Shown here piece by piece: positions 37,526 to 47,310 of a stretch of 64,000 nt of DNA. Positions within the stretch are counted from its first letter, which is position 1. Every line of letters begins with the position of its first letter. The notes beneath the pieces were generated by a model. It did not search any database. It had not been told where the DNA came from and worked only from the letters and a program-made list of their open reading frames with translations. The stretch lies in contig PGZR01000005.1 of the NCBI GenBank assembly GCA_002841405.1, positions 1 to 64,000 on the forward strand, written 5' to 3'. The DNA comes from Firmicutes bacterium HGW-Firmicutes-4. Lineage in GTDB: Bacteria; Bacillota; Clostridia; Eubacteriales; Eubacteriaceae. The translations under genes and the position numbers were made by a program.

Positions 37526-39556
37526 ATGAATGAATTATCAGTCAAGCTGATTGATGTTTTTGCCGGAAAGATTGTCCGGAAAGATCTGACCAAAAAGATT
37601 AAAGAAGGCGCCAATGTTCCCATTTATGTGCTGGAGTACCTGCTGGGCATGTACTGCTCCACGACCGATGAAGAGTTGATTGACCAGGGGGTTGCCACGG
37701 TTAAAAATATCCTTTCTGACAACTTTGTCCGGCCGGATGAAGCCCAGAAAATTATTTCCAAACTGCGGGAACGTGGCAGTTATACGGTGATTGATAATGT
37801 TTCGGTAAAACTGAATTTTCGCAATGATGTCTATGAAGCCGAGTTTTCAAACCTGGGAATTAAAAATGTGCCGGTTCCGGAACAATACGCCTCCGAGTAT
37901 GAACGGTTATTGTGCGGGGGGATCTGGTGTATTATTCAACTGGAATATTTTTATGATGAAGGTGATAAAAGCCGTTGTCCCTTTATTATTCAGAAGCTGA
38001 CCCCGATTCAAATGCCCAACCTTGATTTAAATGAAGTGTTAAGTGGTCGTGAACACTTTACCAAAGACGAGTGGATTGACGTGCTGCTGCGTTCCATCGG
38101 GATGGAACCCTCGAAATTTAATAATCGGGTCAAATGGCTGCTGTTAACCCGGATGATTCCGCTGGTTGAAAATAACTTTAATCTCTGTGAACTGGGTCCC
38201 CGGGGTACCGGTAAATCCCATGTGTATAAAGAAATTTCCCCCAATAGTATTCTCGTTTCTGGGGGGCAAACCACGGTTGCCAATCTGTTTTATAATATGT
38301 CCAACCGCACTGTGGGATTGGTGGGCATGTGGGACTGTGTGGCCTTTGATGAGGTGGCCGGGATTACCTTTAAGGATAAAGACGGAATTCAGATCATGAA
38401 GGATTACATGGCTTCGGGTTCGTTTTCCCGGGGTAAGGAAGAAAAGAACGCTTCGGCGTCGATGGTGTTTGTGGGGAATATTAATCAGAGTGTCGATGTG
38501 CTGTTAAAAACCTCCCATCTCTTTGAACCTTTCCCTGAGGCGATGGCTTGTGACAGTGCTTTTTTTGACCGTATGCATTGTTATCTCCCAGGCTGGGAGA
38601 TCCCCAAATATCGACCGGAATTTTTTACCAATGATTACGGCCTGATCACCGATTATCTGTCGGAGTTTTTACGGGAGCTTCGCAAAACCTCGTATTCGGA
38701 TGTATTTGATCCCTATTTCAAACTGGGGAATAATCTTAACCAGCGGGATGTCATTGCCGTCAGGAAGATGGCTTCCGGGCTGATGAAACTGGTTTATCCC
38801 CACTGGAAGTGCGACAAGGCTGGGGTTGAAGAAATTTTGCGACTGGCGCTTGAAAGCCGTCGCCGGGTCAAAGAACAGCTCAAGAAGATTGGCGGGATGG
38901 AGTTTTACGATGTGAATTTTTCCTACATCGACAATGACAGCTTTGTCGAAGAGTTCGTTCCGGTACCGGAGCATGGCGGCGGGAAGCTGATCCCTGAGGG
39001 TTTGCATAAGCCCGGACAGGTTTATACCGTCAGTCGGGGGAAATCCGGAATGATCGGGGTCTTTAAGCTGGAAACCGAGATGGTGGCCGGTTCCGGCAAA
39101 TTTGAACGCACCGGTTTCGGTTCCGATCGGGAAGCCAAAGAAGCCATCGAAACGGCCTACCGCTACTTAAAAGCCAACAGTAAAAATATCAGCGGCACCA
39201 TCAGCACCGCCACCAAGGATTACCTGATGCACTTACAGGATCTCAACGGCATTGGCATTACCCATCAGCTGACGCTGGCAGCCCTGGTGGCCTTGTGCTC
39301 GTCGGCCATGAAAAAACCGGTCATCAGCAGTCTGGCGGTACTTGGCAATCTGAGCATCGGCGGCACCATTATCAAGGTCGAAGAACTGGCCAATGTGCTT
39401 CAGGTCTGCCTGGACAGCGGGGCAAAAAAAGTATTGCTGCCGATTACCTCAACTGTGGATATGATCGCGGTACCACCCGAGCTGATGGGTAAGTTTAATC
39501 TGATCTTTTACCAGAGCCCGGAGGATGCGGTGTTCAAGGCGTTGGGGGTTGAGTAA
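37526..39556 (+). CDS. brxL: BREX Lon-like ATPase BrxL
   Basis: 676-aa last core gene of BREX-1. AAA+ domain with Walker A GPRGTGKSH and Walker B-like DCVAFDEVAGI; a C-terminal Lon-protease-like domain around SAMKKPVISSLAVLGNLSIG and the ELANVLQVCLDSGAKKVLLP segment. In studied systems BrxL binds DNA as a ring and is needed for phage exclusion. ATG 37526 follows AAGGGGTG. After its stop, dispersed repeats begin, marking the edge of the operon. Confidence 0.95.
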   Translation: MNELSVKLIDVFAGKIVRKDLTKKIKEGANVPIYVLEYLLGMYCSTTDEELIDQGVATVKNILSDNFVRPDEAQKIISKLRERGSYTVIDNVSVKLNFRNDVYEAEFSNLGIKNVPVPEQYASEYERLLCGGIWCIIQLEYFYDEGDKSRCPFIIQKLTPIQMPNLDLNEVLSGREHFTKDEWIDVLLRSIGMEPSKFNNRVKWLLLTRMIPLVENNFNLCELGPRGTGKSHVYKEISPNSILVSGGQTTVANLFYNMSNRTVGLVGMWDCVAFDEVAGITFKDKDGIQIMKDYMASGSFSRGKEEKNASASMVFVGNINQSVDVLLKTSHLFEPFPEAMACDSAFFDRMHCYLPGWEIPKYRPEFFTNDYGLITDYLSEFLRELRKTSYSDVFDPYFKLGNNLNQRDVIAVRKMASGLMKLVYPHWKCDKAGVEEILRLALESRRRVKEQLKKIGGMEFYDVNFSYIDNDSFVEEFVPVPEHGGGKLIPEGLHKPGQVYTVSRGKSGMIGVFKLETEMVAGSGKFERTGFGSDREAKEAIETAYRYLKANSKNISGTISTATKDYLMHLQDLNGIGITHQLTLAALVALCSSAMKKPVISSLAVLGNLSIGGTIIKVEELANVLQVCLDSGAKKVLLPITSTVDMIAVPPELMGKFNLIFYQSPEDAVFKALGVE

Positions 39557-39558
39557 TT

Positions 39559-39650
39559 AAGGGTGGCGGTATCTGTCACTTAACATATTCAATTTAACTT
39601 ATTGGTCTTGTGCAACACAAGGGGACGGAGGTTTTGTGCACTTTAAAACA
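39559..39650. repeat. Dispersed repeat element, left of phd-doc
   Basis: GGGTGGCGGTATCTGTC followed by ACTTAACATATTCAATTTAAC, then the short hairpin CTTGTG-CAA-CACAAG (39607-39621) and GGGGACGGAGGTTTTGTGCA. The first part recurs at 40424-40470, so direct repeats flank the toxin-antitoxin pair. The GGGGACGG...GTGCA style resembles REP-type repeats found in many Firmicutes. Confidence 0.65.
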
Positions 39651-39666
39651 AGTTCCATGGATGGTG

Positions 39667-40041
39667 TCAGACATGATCAATAATCCAGTCAAGCAGTTGC
39701 CGATCATCCATCTGACCAGCCGCCAGACCGATACCCAACTGGATCAGTTCATCATCTGTACAATCAGGCAGAAAGCCGTTCATTTCCAGAAATGTCAGCA
39801 TAACCAGAATGCCGATTCGTTTATTGCCATCGATAGATGCATGGTTATTAATCAGCGAAAACCCCAGTCGTGCGGCTTTGGCGGGAACCGTTTTGTACAA
39901 ATCTTCGCCCCCGAAACTCTGAAAGGGTGCATTTAGCGCAGAATCCAGTAACCCTTCATCCCGGAGGCCATCACTGCCCCCGGTTTCGTTAATCAGCATG
40001 GTGTGAAGGCGCAGCACCTGCTGACAGGACAACCGTTTCAT
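39667..40041 (-). CDS. doc: Doc-family toxin (death on curing)
   Basis: 124-aa Fic-fold toxin that in known systems phosphorylates elongation factor Tu and stops translation. The catalytic motif is SLINNHASIDGNKRIGI, matching the Fic consensus H-x-F-x-D/G-N-K-R with Ala at the Phe position; His and the GNKR stretch are intact. Its start overlaps the phd stop by 4 nt. Length matches Doc (about 126). Confidence 0.92.
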   Translation of the reverse strand: MKRLSCQQVLRLHTMLINETGGSDGLRDEGLLDSALNAPFQSFGGEDLYKTVPAKAARLGFSLINNHASIDGNKRIGILVMLTFLEMNGFLPDCTDDELIQLGIGLAAGQMDDRQLLDWIIDHV

Positions 40042-40280
40042 TTGGCCAATTCCTCAAAGGCGGCCTGATGTTTTTTTAGAATTCGTTTGGCAATGGCGTC
40101 AACGGCGTCATCGTCAAGTGCGGATTCTTCCTGAAACTGGCTGAACTCAATCAGAACATAGCGGGGGGTATTGTTTTTTAAAATGATGGCAGCACCGTTT
40201 TCATCCACAAGACGGGCAACCTTCGAAAAATTCTGGTTGGCTTCGGTAATGGAAACCAAATTTTTGGTATTAATTTGCAT
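40038..40280 (-). CDS. phd: Phd/YefM-family antitoxin
   Basis: 80-aa antitoxin and autorepressor paired with Doc. N-terminal fold MQINTKNLVSITEANQNFSKV with IILKNNTPRYVLIEF is typical of Phd/YefM; the C-terminal acidic, helical half neutralises the toxin. An excellent AGGAGGTGAT ribosome site precedes it. The pair lies between two copies of a direct repeat. Confidence 0.9.
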   Translation of the reverse strand: MQINTKNLVSITEANQNFSKVARLVDENGAAIILKNNTPRYVLIEFSQFQEESALDDDAVDAIAKRILKKHQAAFEELAK

Positions 40281-40507
40281 ATTATCACCTCCTGGTTCGT
40301 TTCCATTGTACTACAATTCTAGGATAAATTAAACCTAAAAATAAATCTATAAAGGCACACTTAATTCACCTTATGTACCTGACACCAGTTTATAAACTTA
40401 TTCGGATTAAATCAGACGCGATAAGGGTGGCGGTACCTGTCTACTTAACATATTCAACTTAACTTGGTCTTATTGGACTGGGTTTTGAAGTCATAGGGTC
40501 GCTGTTA
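40281..40507. repeat. Gap with two dispersed repeat copies
   Basis: Contains CCTGACACCAGTTTATAAAC then TTATTCGGATTAAATCAG (about 40378-40415), which matches 45613-45650, and GGGTGGCGGTACCTGTC with ACTTAACATATTCAACTTAAC (40426-40470), which matches 39561. No gene beyond the phd promoter region. Confidence 0.6.
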
Positions 40508-40600
40508 TTGTCTACAAAAGTTATCAAAGTGGGTAACGCCAAGGGATTTAGAAATGATCGACGAATTGACAGAAAATTAGAAAGGAGCCAAAATGGATAA
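40508..40600 (+). pseudogene. Possible N-terminal scrap of a MazE/AbrB-type antitoxin
   Basis: 31 codons starting at TTG 40508: LSTKVIKVGNAKGFR resembles the beginning of MazE/AbrB-type proteins, then unrelated sequence to a stop overlapping the rhuM start. Too short to be functional. The similarity is by eye. Confidence 0.3.
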
Positions 40601-41609
40601 AACGAATAATATCATCCGCAGTTCTGCCGCTGAATATCTGACCTTCATTACCGCCACCGGCGAAAGTGACGTTAATGCGATCTATGCCGATGAAGATGTT
40701 TGGTTATCGCAAAAAATGATGGGTGTGCTGTATGATGTAGAAACGCAGACAATTAATTATCACCTGAAAAAGATATTTGCTGATAATGAATTGATTGAAA
40801 ATTCAGTTATTCGAAATTTTCGAATAACTGGATCAGATGGTAAAAACTACAATACCAAGCATTATAACTTATCGGCGATTATTGCGGTTGGTTATAAAGT
40901 GAATTCAGAAAAAGCCGTTCAATTTCGGAAATGGGCGACTGAAATCGTCAGGGAATTTACAATCAAAGCTTATGTGATGGACGATGAACGGTTAAAAAAC
41001 AATGGGACGATTCTAACAAAGGATTACTTCGAAGAACAATTAGAGCGGATTCGTGAAATTCGTTTGAGTGAAAGACGTTTTTATCAAAAAATTACCGATA
41101 TTTACGTGACCAGCCTTGATTATGACAGAAATGCTGCCACGACTAAACGCTTTTTCGCCACCGTTCAAAATAAACTTCATTGGGCGATACATCAGGAAAC
41201 AGCGGCTGAGACGATTTATAACCGCGCGGACAGCGAAAAAGAAAATATGGGCTTGATGTCCTGGAAAGATGCGCCAGTTGGCAAGATTCAAAAATTTGAT
41301 GTGGTGGTGGCTAAAAATTATCTGTCCGAAAAAGAAATGTCGCAGCTGGCGCGCTTAGTAAATAGTTATTTGGATCTGGCAGAAGATTTTGCCCTCCGGG
41401 AAATTCCGATGACAATGAGCGATTGGGAAGAACGACTGAATGCATTTTTAAAACTTACTGATCGTGACGTGTTAAATGATGCTGGAAAAATATCGGCTGC
41501 CATTGCTAAAAATAAAGCACTCGCAGAATTTGAGAAATATCGGGTAAAACAGGACTTAACTTACCAGTCGGATTTTGATCGCTTGATTGAAGGCATAGAA
41601 AAAGTCTAA
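40593..41609 (+). CDS. RhuM family protein
   Basis: 338-aa RhuM-family protein (first named in a Salmonella pathogenicity island; function unknown). Such genes are very often part of type I restriction-modification loci, between hsdM/hsdS and hsdR, which fits the hsdR fragment that follows. Seen: a Bro-N-like N-terminal half with [32 protein letters not shown] and a C-terminal half with the conserved [23 protein letters not shown] 40593 follows AAAGGAG. Full length. A 27-nt palindrome sits inside the gene at 40804. Confidence 0.9.
   Translation: MDKTNNIIRSSAAEYLTFITATGESDVNAIYADEDVWLSQKMMGVLYDVETQTINYHLKKIFADNELIENSVIRNFRITGSDGKNYNTKHYNLSAIIAVGYKVNSEKAVQFRKWATEIVREFTIKAYVMDDERLKNNGTILTKDYFEEQLERIREIRLSERRFYQKITDIYVTSLDYDRNAATTKRFFATVQNKLHWAIHQETAAETIYNRADSEKENMGLMSWKDAPVGKIQKFDVVVAKNYLSEKEMSQLARLVNSYLDLAEDFALREIPMTMSDWEERLNAFLKLTDRDVLNDAGKISAAIAKNKALAEFEKYRVKQDLTYQSDFDRLIEGIEKV
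40804..40830. repeat. 27-nt palindrome inside rhuM
   Basis: CAGTTATTCGAAA, a central T, then TTTCGAATAACTG: a perfect 13-bp inverted repeat, coding for SVIRNFRIT. It could act as a binding site or hairpin, or it may reflect codon choice at a conserved protein motif. Confidence 0.75.
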
Positions 41610-41670
41610 CCAAAAGAACCAAATACCTGTCCAAACGAGACCAAGATATATAAAAAATAAATGGGGAAAT

Positions 41671-43680
41671 GTGCCCCGACACCAACTTATACTGACCGAT
41701 CGCAAAAACGTCATCATCATTGCCGATGAGGCCCACCGCAGTCAGTACGGCCTGGAGGCCAAAACCGATCTCAAGTCCGGGGTGGTCAAATACGGCTATG
41801 CCAAGTATTTACGGGACGCTCTGCCCAATGCCTCGTTTATCGGCTTTACCGGAACCCCCATCGATTTGGATGACCGTTCCACCACCTCGGTGTTTGGCGA
41901 GTGCATTGATACCTACGACATGACCCAGGCGGTGGAGGATGAAGCCACGGTGCGGATTTATTATGAAAACCGGATTATCAAACTGGATACGGTGGAAACC
42001 GAGCTGCTTAAAATTGATGAATCCTTCGAGGATATTACCGAGGGCCAGGAAGACACCGAGCGGGACAAGAATAAAGCCACCTGGTCGCGGCTGGAAGCCG
42101 TGGTGGGGTCGCCTAATCGGATTAAAAAACTGGCCGAGGACATCATCGCTCACTATGAAGAAAAATCAAAGGCCATTGCCGGAAAAGCGATGGTGGTGTG
42201 CATGAGCCGGCGGATCTGTGCCGAACTCTACGATGCCATGGTGGCCTTACGGCCGGACTGGCACAGCGCGGATGTCAACCAGGGCAAAATCAAAGTAGTG
42301 ATGACCGGCAGCGCTGCTGACAGTCAAAAACTTCAGCAACATATCGGCGGCAAACAGCGTCGCGATACTCTGGCGAAACGGATGAAAGACAACAACGATG
42401 AACTTTCGATTGTGCTGGTCCGGGATATGTGGCTGACCGGCTTTGATGTGCCATCCCTGCATACGATGTACATCGACAAGCCGATGCAGGGGCATGGGCT
42501 GATGCAGGCAATTGCCCGGGTGAACCGGGTCTTTAAGGAAAAATCCGGCGGGGTGGTGGTGGATTATCTGGGGATTTTGGAAAGTCTGAAAAAAGCCCTG
42601 AATCAATATACCAACAGCGACCGCAACAATACCGGAATCGATGTGAATGTGGCCATTGCCATCATGACCGAAAAACTGGAAGTCCTCAAGGATATGCTGC
42701 ACGGCTATGATTATTCCGGCTATTTTGGGGATTCCAAGGTCCAGCGGCTCCGGGCCATTACCGGCGGCATGGATTTTGTCCTGGGTAAGTCGGTGGCGGA
42801 TCAGAAGGAATTCAAGAAAATCACCATTGAACTGGCCAAGTCCCATTCGCTCTGTGCAGCCACCGAGGTCGGCAAAGCCCGGGCGTTTGAAGTCAGTTAT
42901 TTTAAAGCAGTGAAAGCCAGTCTGGTCAAGCTCAGTGACAGCGAAGGCGTTGCTCCGCCGCTATCGAAACGGGAGGTCGAAGCACGACTGCATCAACTCC
43001 TGGAGAGGTCCATTATTTCTGAAGACGTCATCGATGTATTTGACGCCATGGGGATTAAACGACCGGATATTTCCATTCTTTCCGAGGAATTTTTAGAGGA
43101 AGTCCGGGCGATGAAGGAACGCAATCTGGCGGTCGAAATGCTGAAAAAACTATTAGAAGGCAATATCAAGGGAATGGAGCGCAGCAATCTGGTAAAATCT
43201 GAGAAGTTTTCGGATAAACTCCAGAAGGCCCTGAACAAATATCGGAATCAGGCCATTACCAATGCGGAAGTGATTGAAGAACTGATCCGCATGGCCCATG
43301 AGATTCGCCAGATGAAAGCGGCAGAAGCTAAGCTGGGCCTCAGCGAGGATGAGATCGCCTTCTATGATGCCTTAACCGCCGACGAAATTGTCCGGGAGTT
43401 TATGGAAGATGAAACCCTGAAGACCATTGCCCAGGAGCTGACCATTGCCATTCGCAACAACATCACCATCGACTGGAGCGTCCGCAAAAGTGCCCAGGCC
43501 AGTATGCGAAAAATCATCAAACGGCTGCTTCGGTATTATAAATATCCCCCGGAACAGGCCGATCAGGCCCTGAAAATCGTCATGCGCCAGGCCGAGAAAA
43601 TGTGCGGCAATGTGGTGGCCGAAGGGTTCTGGTATGATAAGGTGGCCGAGGAGAAAGCAGTGTACCGGGTGGAGAGCTGA
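41671..43680 (+). CDS. hsdR: Type I restriction endonuclease subunit R, N-terminally truncated
   Basis: 669 codons of HsdR, starting in the middle of the helicase. Present: Walker B/DEAH motif [13 protein letters not shown], motif [11 protein letters not shown], and motif VI-like [11 protein letters not shown]. The N-terminal nuclease domain and the Walker A loop (about 400 residues) are missing. The first codons (GTG CCC CGA CAC CAA CTT ATA) are not HsdR but the dispersed repeat GTGCCCCGACACCAACTTAT, which marks the break. The protein should lack nuclease activity. No hsdM or hsdS is left in the window. Confidence 0.88.
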   Translation: MPRHQLILTDRKNVIIIADEAHRSQYGLEAKTDLKSGVVKYGYAKYLRDALPNASFIGFTGTPIDLDDRSTTSVFGECIDTYDMTQAVEDEATVRIYYENRIIKLDTVETELLKIDESFEDITEGQEDTERDKNKATWSRLEAVVGSPNRIKKLAEDIIAHYEEKSKAIAGKAMVVCMSRRICAELYDAMVALRPDWHSADVNQGKIKVVMTGSAADSQKLQQHIGGKQRRDTLAKRMKDNNDELSIVLVRDMWLTGFDVPSLHTMYIDKPMQGHGLMQAIARVNRVFKEKSGGVVVDYLGILESLKKALNQYTNSDRNNTGIDVNVAIAIMTEKLEVLKDMLHGYDYSGYFGDSKVQRLRAITGGMDFVLGKSVADQKEFKKITIELAKSHSLCAATEVGKARAFEVSYFKAVKASLVKLSDSEGVAPPLSKREVEARLHQLLERSIISEDVIDVFDAMGIKRPDISILSEEFLEEVRAMKERNLAVEMLKKLLEGNIKGMERSNLVKSEKFSDKLQKALNKYRNQAITNAEVIEELIRMAHEIRQMKAAEAKLGLSEDEIAFYDALTADEIVREFMEDETLKTIAQELTIAIRNNITIDWSVRKSAQASMRKIIKRLLRYYKYPPEQADQALKIVMRQAEKMCGNVVAEGFWYDKVAEEKAVYRVES

Positions 43681-43809
43681 TTGTGGCAGTGACCCGGGTT
43701 ATGGCACTATGGCACGGCCTGGAACCTTTTGAACGCAAGAATCTGATTTAGAATATATTAAAACTGAACGAGGGATACTTTCCTTCATCCATCGATTTGA
43801 GGTGAAAAC

Positions 43810-44852
43810 ATGCTTAACTGCCATTATATTCCACAATTGATACTAAGACATTTTTGTACAGATAATAAAATAACATACTGTGATATCGAGAATAGCAAAA
43901 CTGAACAACGGAATACAAAATCAGTGTTCTCTGAAAAGGCTACTATCCTAATGAACTGGAAAAAGACTTTTGCCAAAAGATTGAAGTACAGTTTGCTAAT
44001 CTACTAAATAAAAAAATTTTATTCAATAAGAAACGATTCATCCTTACAGCTGATGAGATACTGATATTGAAAAAGTTTCTTATTATTACAGTTTTAAGGA
44101 TAAAAATAGCTGAAGAAGACAAGGTGAAAATACCTGGAATGACCGAAGAAGAACTAAATAGTCTGGAAGGCGACTTCTATGATAATATAAACAAAATTCT
44201 GGACTGTAAAACAAAAGAGGAAGCATTCAAATATATTGATATATATAATGAAACAACAAATATGAACTTACATGCTTATGTTAAAGATATTCTGTGTTCA
44301 TATACCGTTTTTGTCAGAACGAATTATTGTAAAGAAGACTTTATCATTCCGGACAAAGGATATGCGAGCTATGAAGGACCAATTCATGTCAAGAAGCTCA
44401 CAGGTACGCTGGATCTTTATAAAAAATCAAACGATCCGTTTTTGATTAATCTCGCACGGATGCTAACACCACACGATTATTCGGTGTTTCCAATCGCTCA
44501 TGATATGGCTATAATCAAGATGAGCCCATTTTTTAAATTGATAGTCGATGGATCACGTTATAATATAATTTTACCACCAGAAGCACCAACTATATCTAAA
44601 CTCTTGGGGTTCGGAAACGTTCAGACATTTACATCACCAAAGGTAAAAGAAAACTTTGGCAAAACCAATGAATATAAATGTGAGGTAAAGCAGTTATCTG
44701 TTGATGATGTTTGCTTTTTAAATTCATTACTGCTACTGAATGCCAGACAATACTTAGCTTTTGCAGATCGTGAAAATATAAAAAGAAGTCTTGAGTATGT
44801 GACCCATTGTAATACTGAAAAAGATTACTCTTTTATTAAGCAGAAGCCATGA
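43810..44852 (+). pseudogene. DUF4238-like gene with one frameshift
   Basis: Two frames join into one about 347-aa protein. The first (43810 on) starts MLNCHYIPQLILRHFCTDNK, the DUF4238 start. After EK at the A-run 43934-43937, the frame must shift: adding one A restores KGYYPNELEKDFCQKIEVQF, which continues into the long second frame (from 44067 as annotated by first start) ending at 44852. So a single-base loss in AAAA(A) separates them. DUF4238 genes are common near defence loci; function unknown. It may also be a sequencing error or a phase-variable tract. Confidence 0.7.
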
Positions 44853-45005
44853 TGGGGATGACTGCTTTTGCAAGCGACCAGCCCCGAACGACTGATGCCC
44901 GTGGAACATAAGACGTCTGCGGTTTTGTGTTCCTAGATAAATTTCTACTGGCTACATTATTTTTTTAATGCCAGTAAAAAAGCAAATCAAGAGGAAACGA
45001 GCGGA

Positions 45006-45533
45006 ATGGATGGCTACTATAAGGCCGTTTTTCCAGAAGGGGTTGTTGGTGAACTTGTAAAATCAAAAGATGGCACAGGTTTTCGCGGAATTATTAAGGA
45101 TTCAGCGGGTCAATTTGTCGGCCAACCAGTATTTACACCGGCAACGGGGAACATCGAAACAATGAAAACCGTCATTCCTGTTGATCCAATGACGCTGGTG
45201 ATTGCTGTCGCATTGATAAACATCGAAAAAAAACTGGATGACATCCTTGAAACGCAAAAAGAGATCCTTGAATTTTTAAAGCAGCAGGAAAAAGCAAAAC
45301 TGAGAGGGAACCTCAATGTATTGGAAGATGTTCTGAATAATTATAAATACAATTGGGACAATGAGAAATACAAAACCAACAAACATATCACTGTTCAGGA
45401 AATTACGGGAACACATGGGGACGGTGGTGTTGCACCATGCAAACGAGTGACCAGGCTGCACCCCAAGCACCCCTCAAGCTACCCCCTCAAGCCCTCCCGG
45501 GCTAGTGACCAAGCTACCATGCAAGCAGATTAA
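45006..45533 (+). pseudogene. Truncated paralog of the 19435-20652 gene
   Basis: Codons from about residue 60 to about 200 of the 19435 protein are preserved with high similarity (GYYKAVFPEGVVGELVKSKD, DPMTLVIAVALINIEKKLDD, LRGNLNVLEDVLNNYKYNWD). The N-terminal 60 residues are lost. After VQEI the frame enters a repeat (GGGAACACATGGGGACGGTG) and then unrelated Pro/His-rich codons. So the copy has lost both ends and is inactive, unless the hydrophobic-coiled-coil core acts alone. Confidence 0.75.
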
Positions 45534-45702
45534 GAAATTTCTAGTTTGTAGGAATATTGCAAAACACCCCGAACACGATGTGAAATACAAAAAATATTTT
45601 AGGGAAAAATGCCCGACACCATCTTATAAATTTATTCGGAATAATTCAGCCATAAACTCTGGTGCTAGGCAAAATTAACTTACTTTGTCGAGCACCACTT
45701 TC
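45534..45702. repeat. Repeat-rich gap
   Basis: No gene. Contains GGGAAAAATGCCCGACACC with ATCTTATAAATTTATTCGG (about 45602-45640), a member of the dispersed repeat, and a hairpin GGTGCT (45661 on) / AGCACC (near 45691). Confidence 0.55.
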
Positions 45703-45864
45703 CTAGGGGATGGCGATACTTCGGCGTATTTCCCGGACAACCCCAAGAATGGTTACCCGCTCATCCTTTGGGCTAAAGCTTTTGGGCGGGTACTCGGGAT
45801 TATAAGCTTGGAGGGTGAGTCCCAGTTCGCGTCGTCTTATTTTAATGAGTTCATTTAATTCCAT
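45703..45864 (-). pseudogene. Internally deleted LexA/S24-type repressor remnant
   Basis: A 53-codon frame on the minus strand. It starts MELNELIKIRRRELGLTL, a helix-turn-helix beginning, and then jumps to YNPEYPPKSFSPKDERVTIL and GVVREIRRS, which looks like the C-terminal end of a LexA-like S24 peptidase repressor. The whole middle (rest of the HTH, linker, catalytic Ser) is missing. Confidence 0.5.
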
Positions 45865-46052
45865 ATCAATGTGCTCCTGAAATCCTGTGATTTATTATGA
45901 TCATACCAGCGATTTTACAGTTTTGCAATCGCTTAGTGGCCGGTGCCAGGCTCAACTTAACGTCTAAAATAGACGGTACGTTAGGATAAATGGCTGGATG
46001 CCATCAAGCCAAAAGAATACCGAAGGAATCAAAAAAGATCGGAGGTAGAACA

Positions 46053-46490
46053 ATGAGAAAAAAAGTGCAGATACTGTTGCTATTGGTATTAATAGCGTTG
46101 ATCAGTAGCGGATGTTTTCCCCAAAAGAAAGACATCCTGGTGGGAAAATGGCAGCGTGTAGAACCGGATAACATGTTCAATGGTCTGGTGGTCAATGTGG
46201 AAGCCCTGGATGATGGCTATCGTGGATTGATTATTGAAATGGGTCCCGAATTGGAAAGTATCGGTTATCAGATTGGCGATACCAAATGGAAAAATGTGAA
46301 AAAATTGAAATCAGGTTTGTATGTCTTTGATGATCTTGGGAAAAATACGAAAACAAAGGAAACCCTATGGTATGAAATGAATATCAACATCACTCTGGAA
46401 GATCCTGACACCATCACGATTACCAGCGTGGCAAATACCGGTGAGCTGGGTTCAGTGCAGACCTGGAAACGGGTGCAGCCATCGGTATAG
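46053..46490 (+). CDS. Small lipoprotein
   Basis: 145-aa predicted lipoprotein. The signal peptide MRKKVQILLLLVLIALISSGC has a lipobox ISSGC, with acylated Cys at residue 21. The mature part is a small mostly beta-rich domain (LVGKWQRVEP...) ending VQTWKRVQPSV, with the GKW opening seen in lipocalin-like or META-like small domains; family not recognised. The frame extends upstream to 45990, but ATG 46053 has a GGAGG site (46041-46045). Confidence 0.8.
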   Translation: MRKKVQILLLLVLIALISSGCFPQKKDILVGKWQRVEPDNMFNGLVVNVEALDDGYRGLIIEMGPELESIGYQIGDTKWKNVKKLKSGLYVFDDLGKNTKTKETLWYEMNINITLEDPDTITITSVANTGELGSVQTWKRVQPSV

Positions 46491-46555
46491 AATGAGGGAC
46501 AGTGCCCGGCACAAACTTATATAAGCATCATTTAATCATAATCCCAGGAGGACAT

Positions 46556-47038
46556 ATGACCTTATTTAGGAAAAGAATTGAAGAACTGATTAGCGAGAGC
46601 TGGGAAACCGTTGCATCCCTGGCCGAAATTGGCAGCATCAATCGCACCACCCTGCAACGGATCAAATCCGGCGAGCGTCTGCCAACCCCGGAGTTTTTCC
46701 GCAATCTGAGCCGGGCTTTGCGGCTTTCGCCGGTTGAGCAGGATGAACTCACCCAACTGCTGGAAATCGCCCGGGTCGGGGAAACCGTCAGTTACAGCCG
46801 ACGGCAGATCTTTGATCTGATTGAAATGATTTCTGAACTCACCGAATATAAGATTCCCTTCTCAAAAGAAGTTGACTTAAAAATGGGCGACCGGGAAAAT
46901 CAGCCGGCCACCGAGTCCATCGGCATCTGCACCAATCCAATGGCGGTTCTGAATCTGATTGAAAACAGTATCGATCAGGAACTTTTTTCTGCCGCCCAAC
47001 CGGTCCTGAAACTGTGCATTCCCCATACCGAAAGCTAG
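46556..47038 (+). CDS. HTH protein, probably C-terminally truncated
   Basis: 160-aa product. N-terminal Cro/CI-type helix-turn-helix (ETVASLAEIGSINRTTLQRIKSGERLPTPEFFRNL) followed by about 90 residues. Proteins with this opening are commonly longer (several hundred residues), and the sequence after the stop leads directly into a dispersed repeat (near 47090), so it is probably a cut gene. ATG 46556 has CAGGAGG. A repeat copy (GGGACAGTGCCCGGCACA) lies just upstream at 46497. Confidence 0.65.
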   Translation: MTLFRKRIEELISESWETVASLAEIGSINRTTLQRIKSGERLPTPEFFRNLSRALRLSPVEQDELTQLLEIARVGETVSYSRRQIFDLIEMISELTEYKIPFSKEVDLKMGDRENQPATESIGICTNPMAVLNLIENSIDQELFSAAQPVLKLCIPHTES

Positions 47039-47190
47039 CTGAACTGGATCGCCTCATGCAGCTGTATGAAGTGTAGCAGCCTGTGCGTGCACCATAACTT
47101 ATTGAACTTTACTTATCGCAAGAAACGCTGCCCAATCAATCCAACTGTTTTTCCAGGTGGCGGTAATCCGATCTAAAAGTTGAAAATGCT

Positions 47191-47310
47191 TTCCCGGTGC
47201 CAGGCTCAACTTAGCTTTTAAACCGATCTGAGCCTGATCGAGAAAGATTTCATCGACAGTCTCAACGATACCCATAAAAAAATTGAAAGTAAGAAAAGGA
47301 ATAAACCATG
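47191..47310 (+). pseudogene. C-terminal gene scrap behind a repeat copy
   Basis: The repeat GGTGCCAGGCTCAACTTA (47196-47213) is followed by 29 in-frame codons (TDLSLIEKDFIDSLNDTHKK...) ending in TGA that overlaps the next ATG (ATGA). It looks like the end of a lost upstream gene that was once translationally coupled to the exonuclease gene. Family not recognised. Confidence 0.35.

Noticed and set aside
39610-39936. 108-codon plus-strand frame over doc
   Set aside because: It is antisense to the well-supported doc toxin gene and includes repeat sequence.
42247-42846. 199-codon minus-strand frame within hsdR
   Set aside because: Antisense shadow; composition follows the sense gene.
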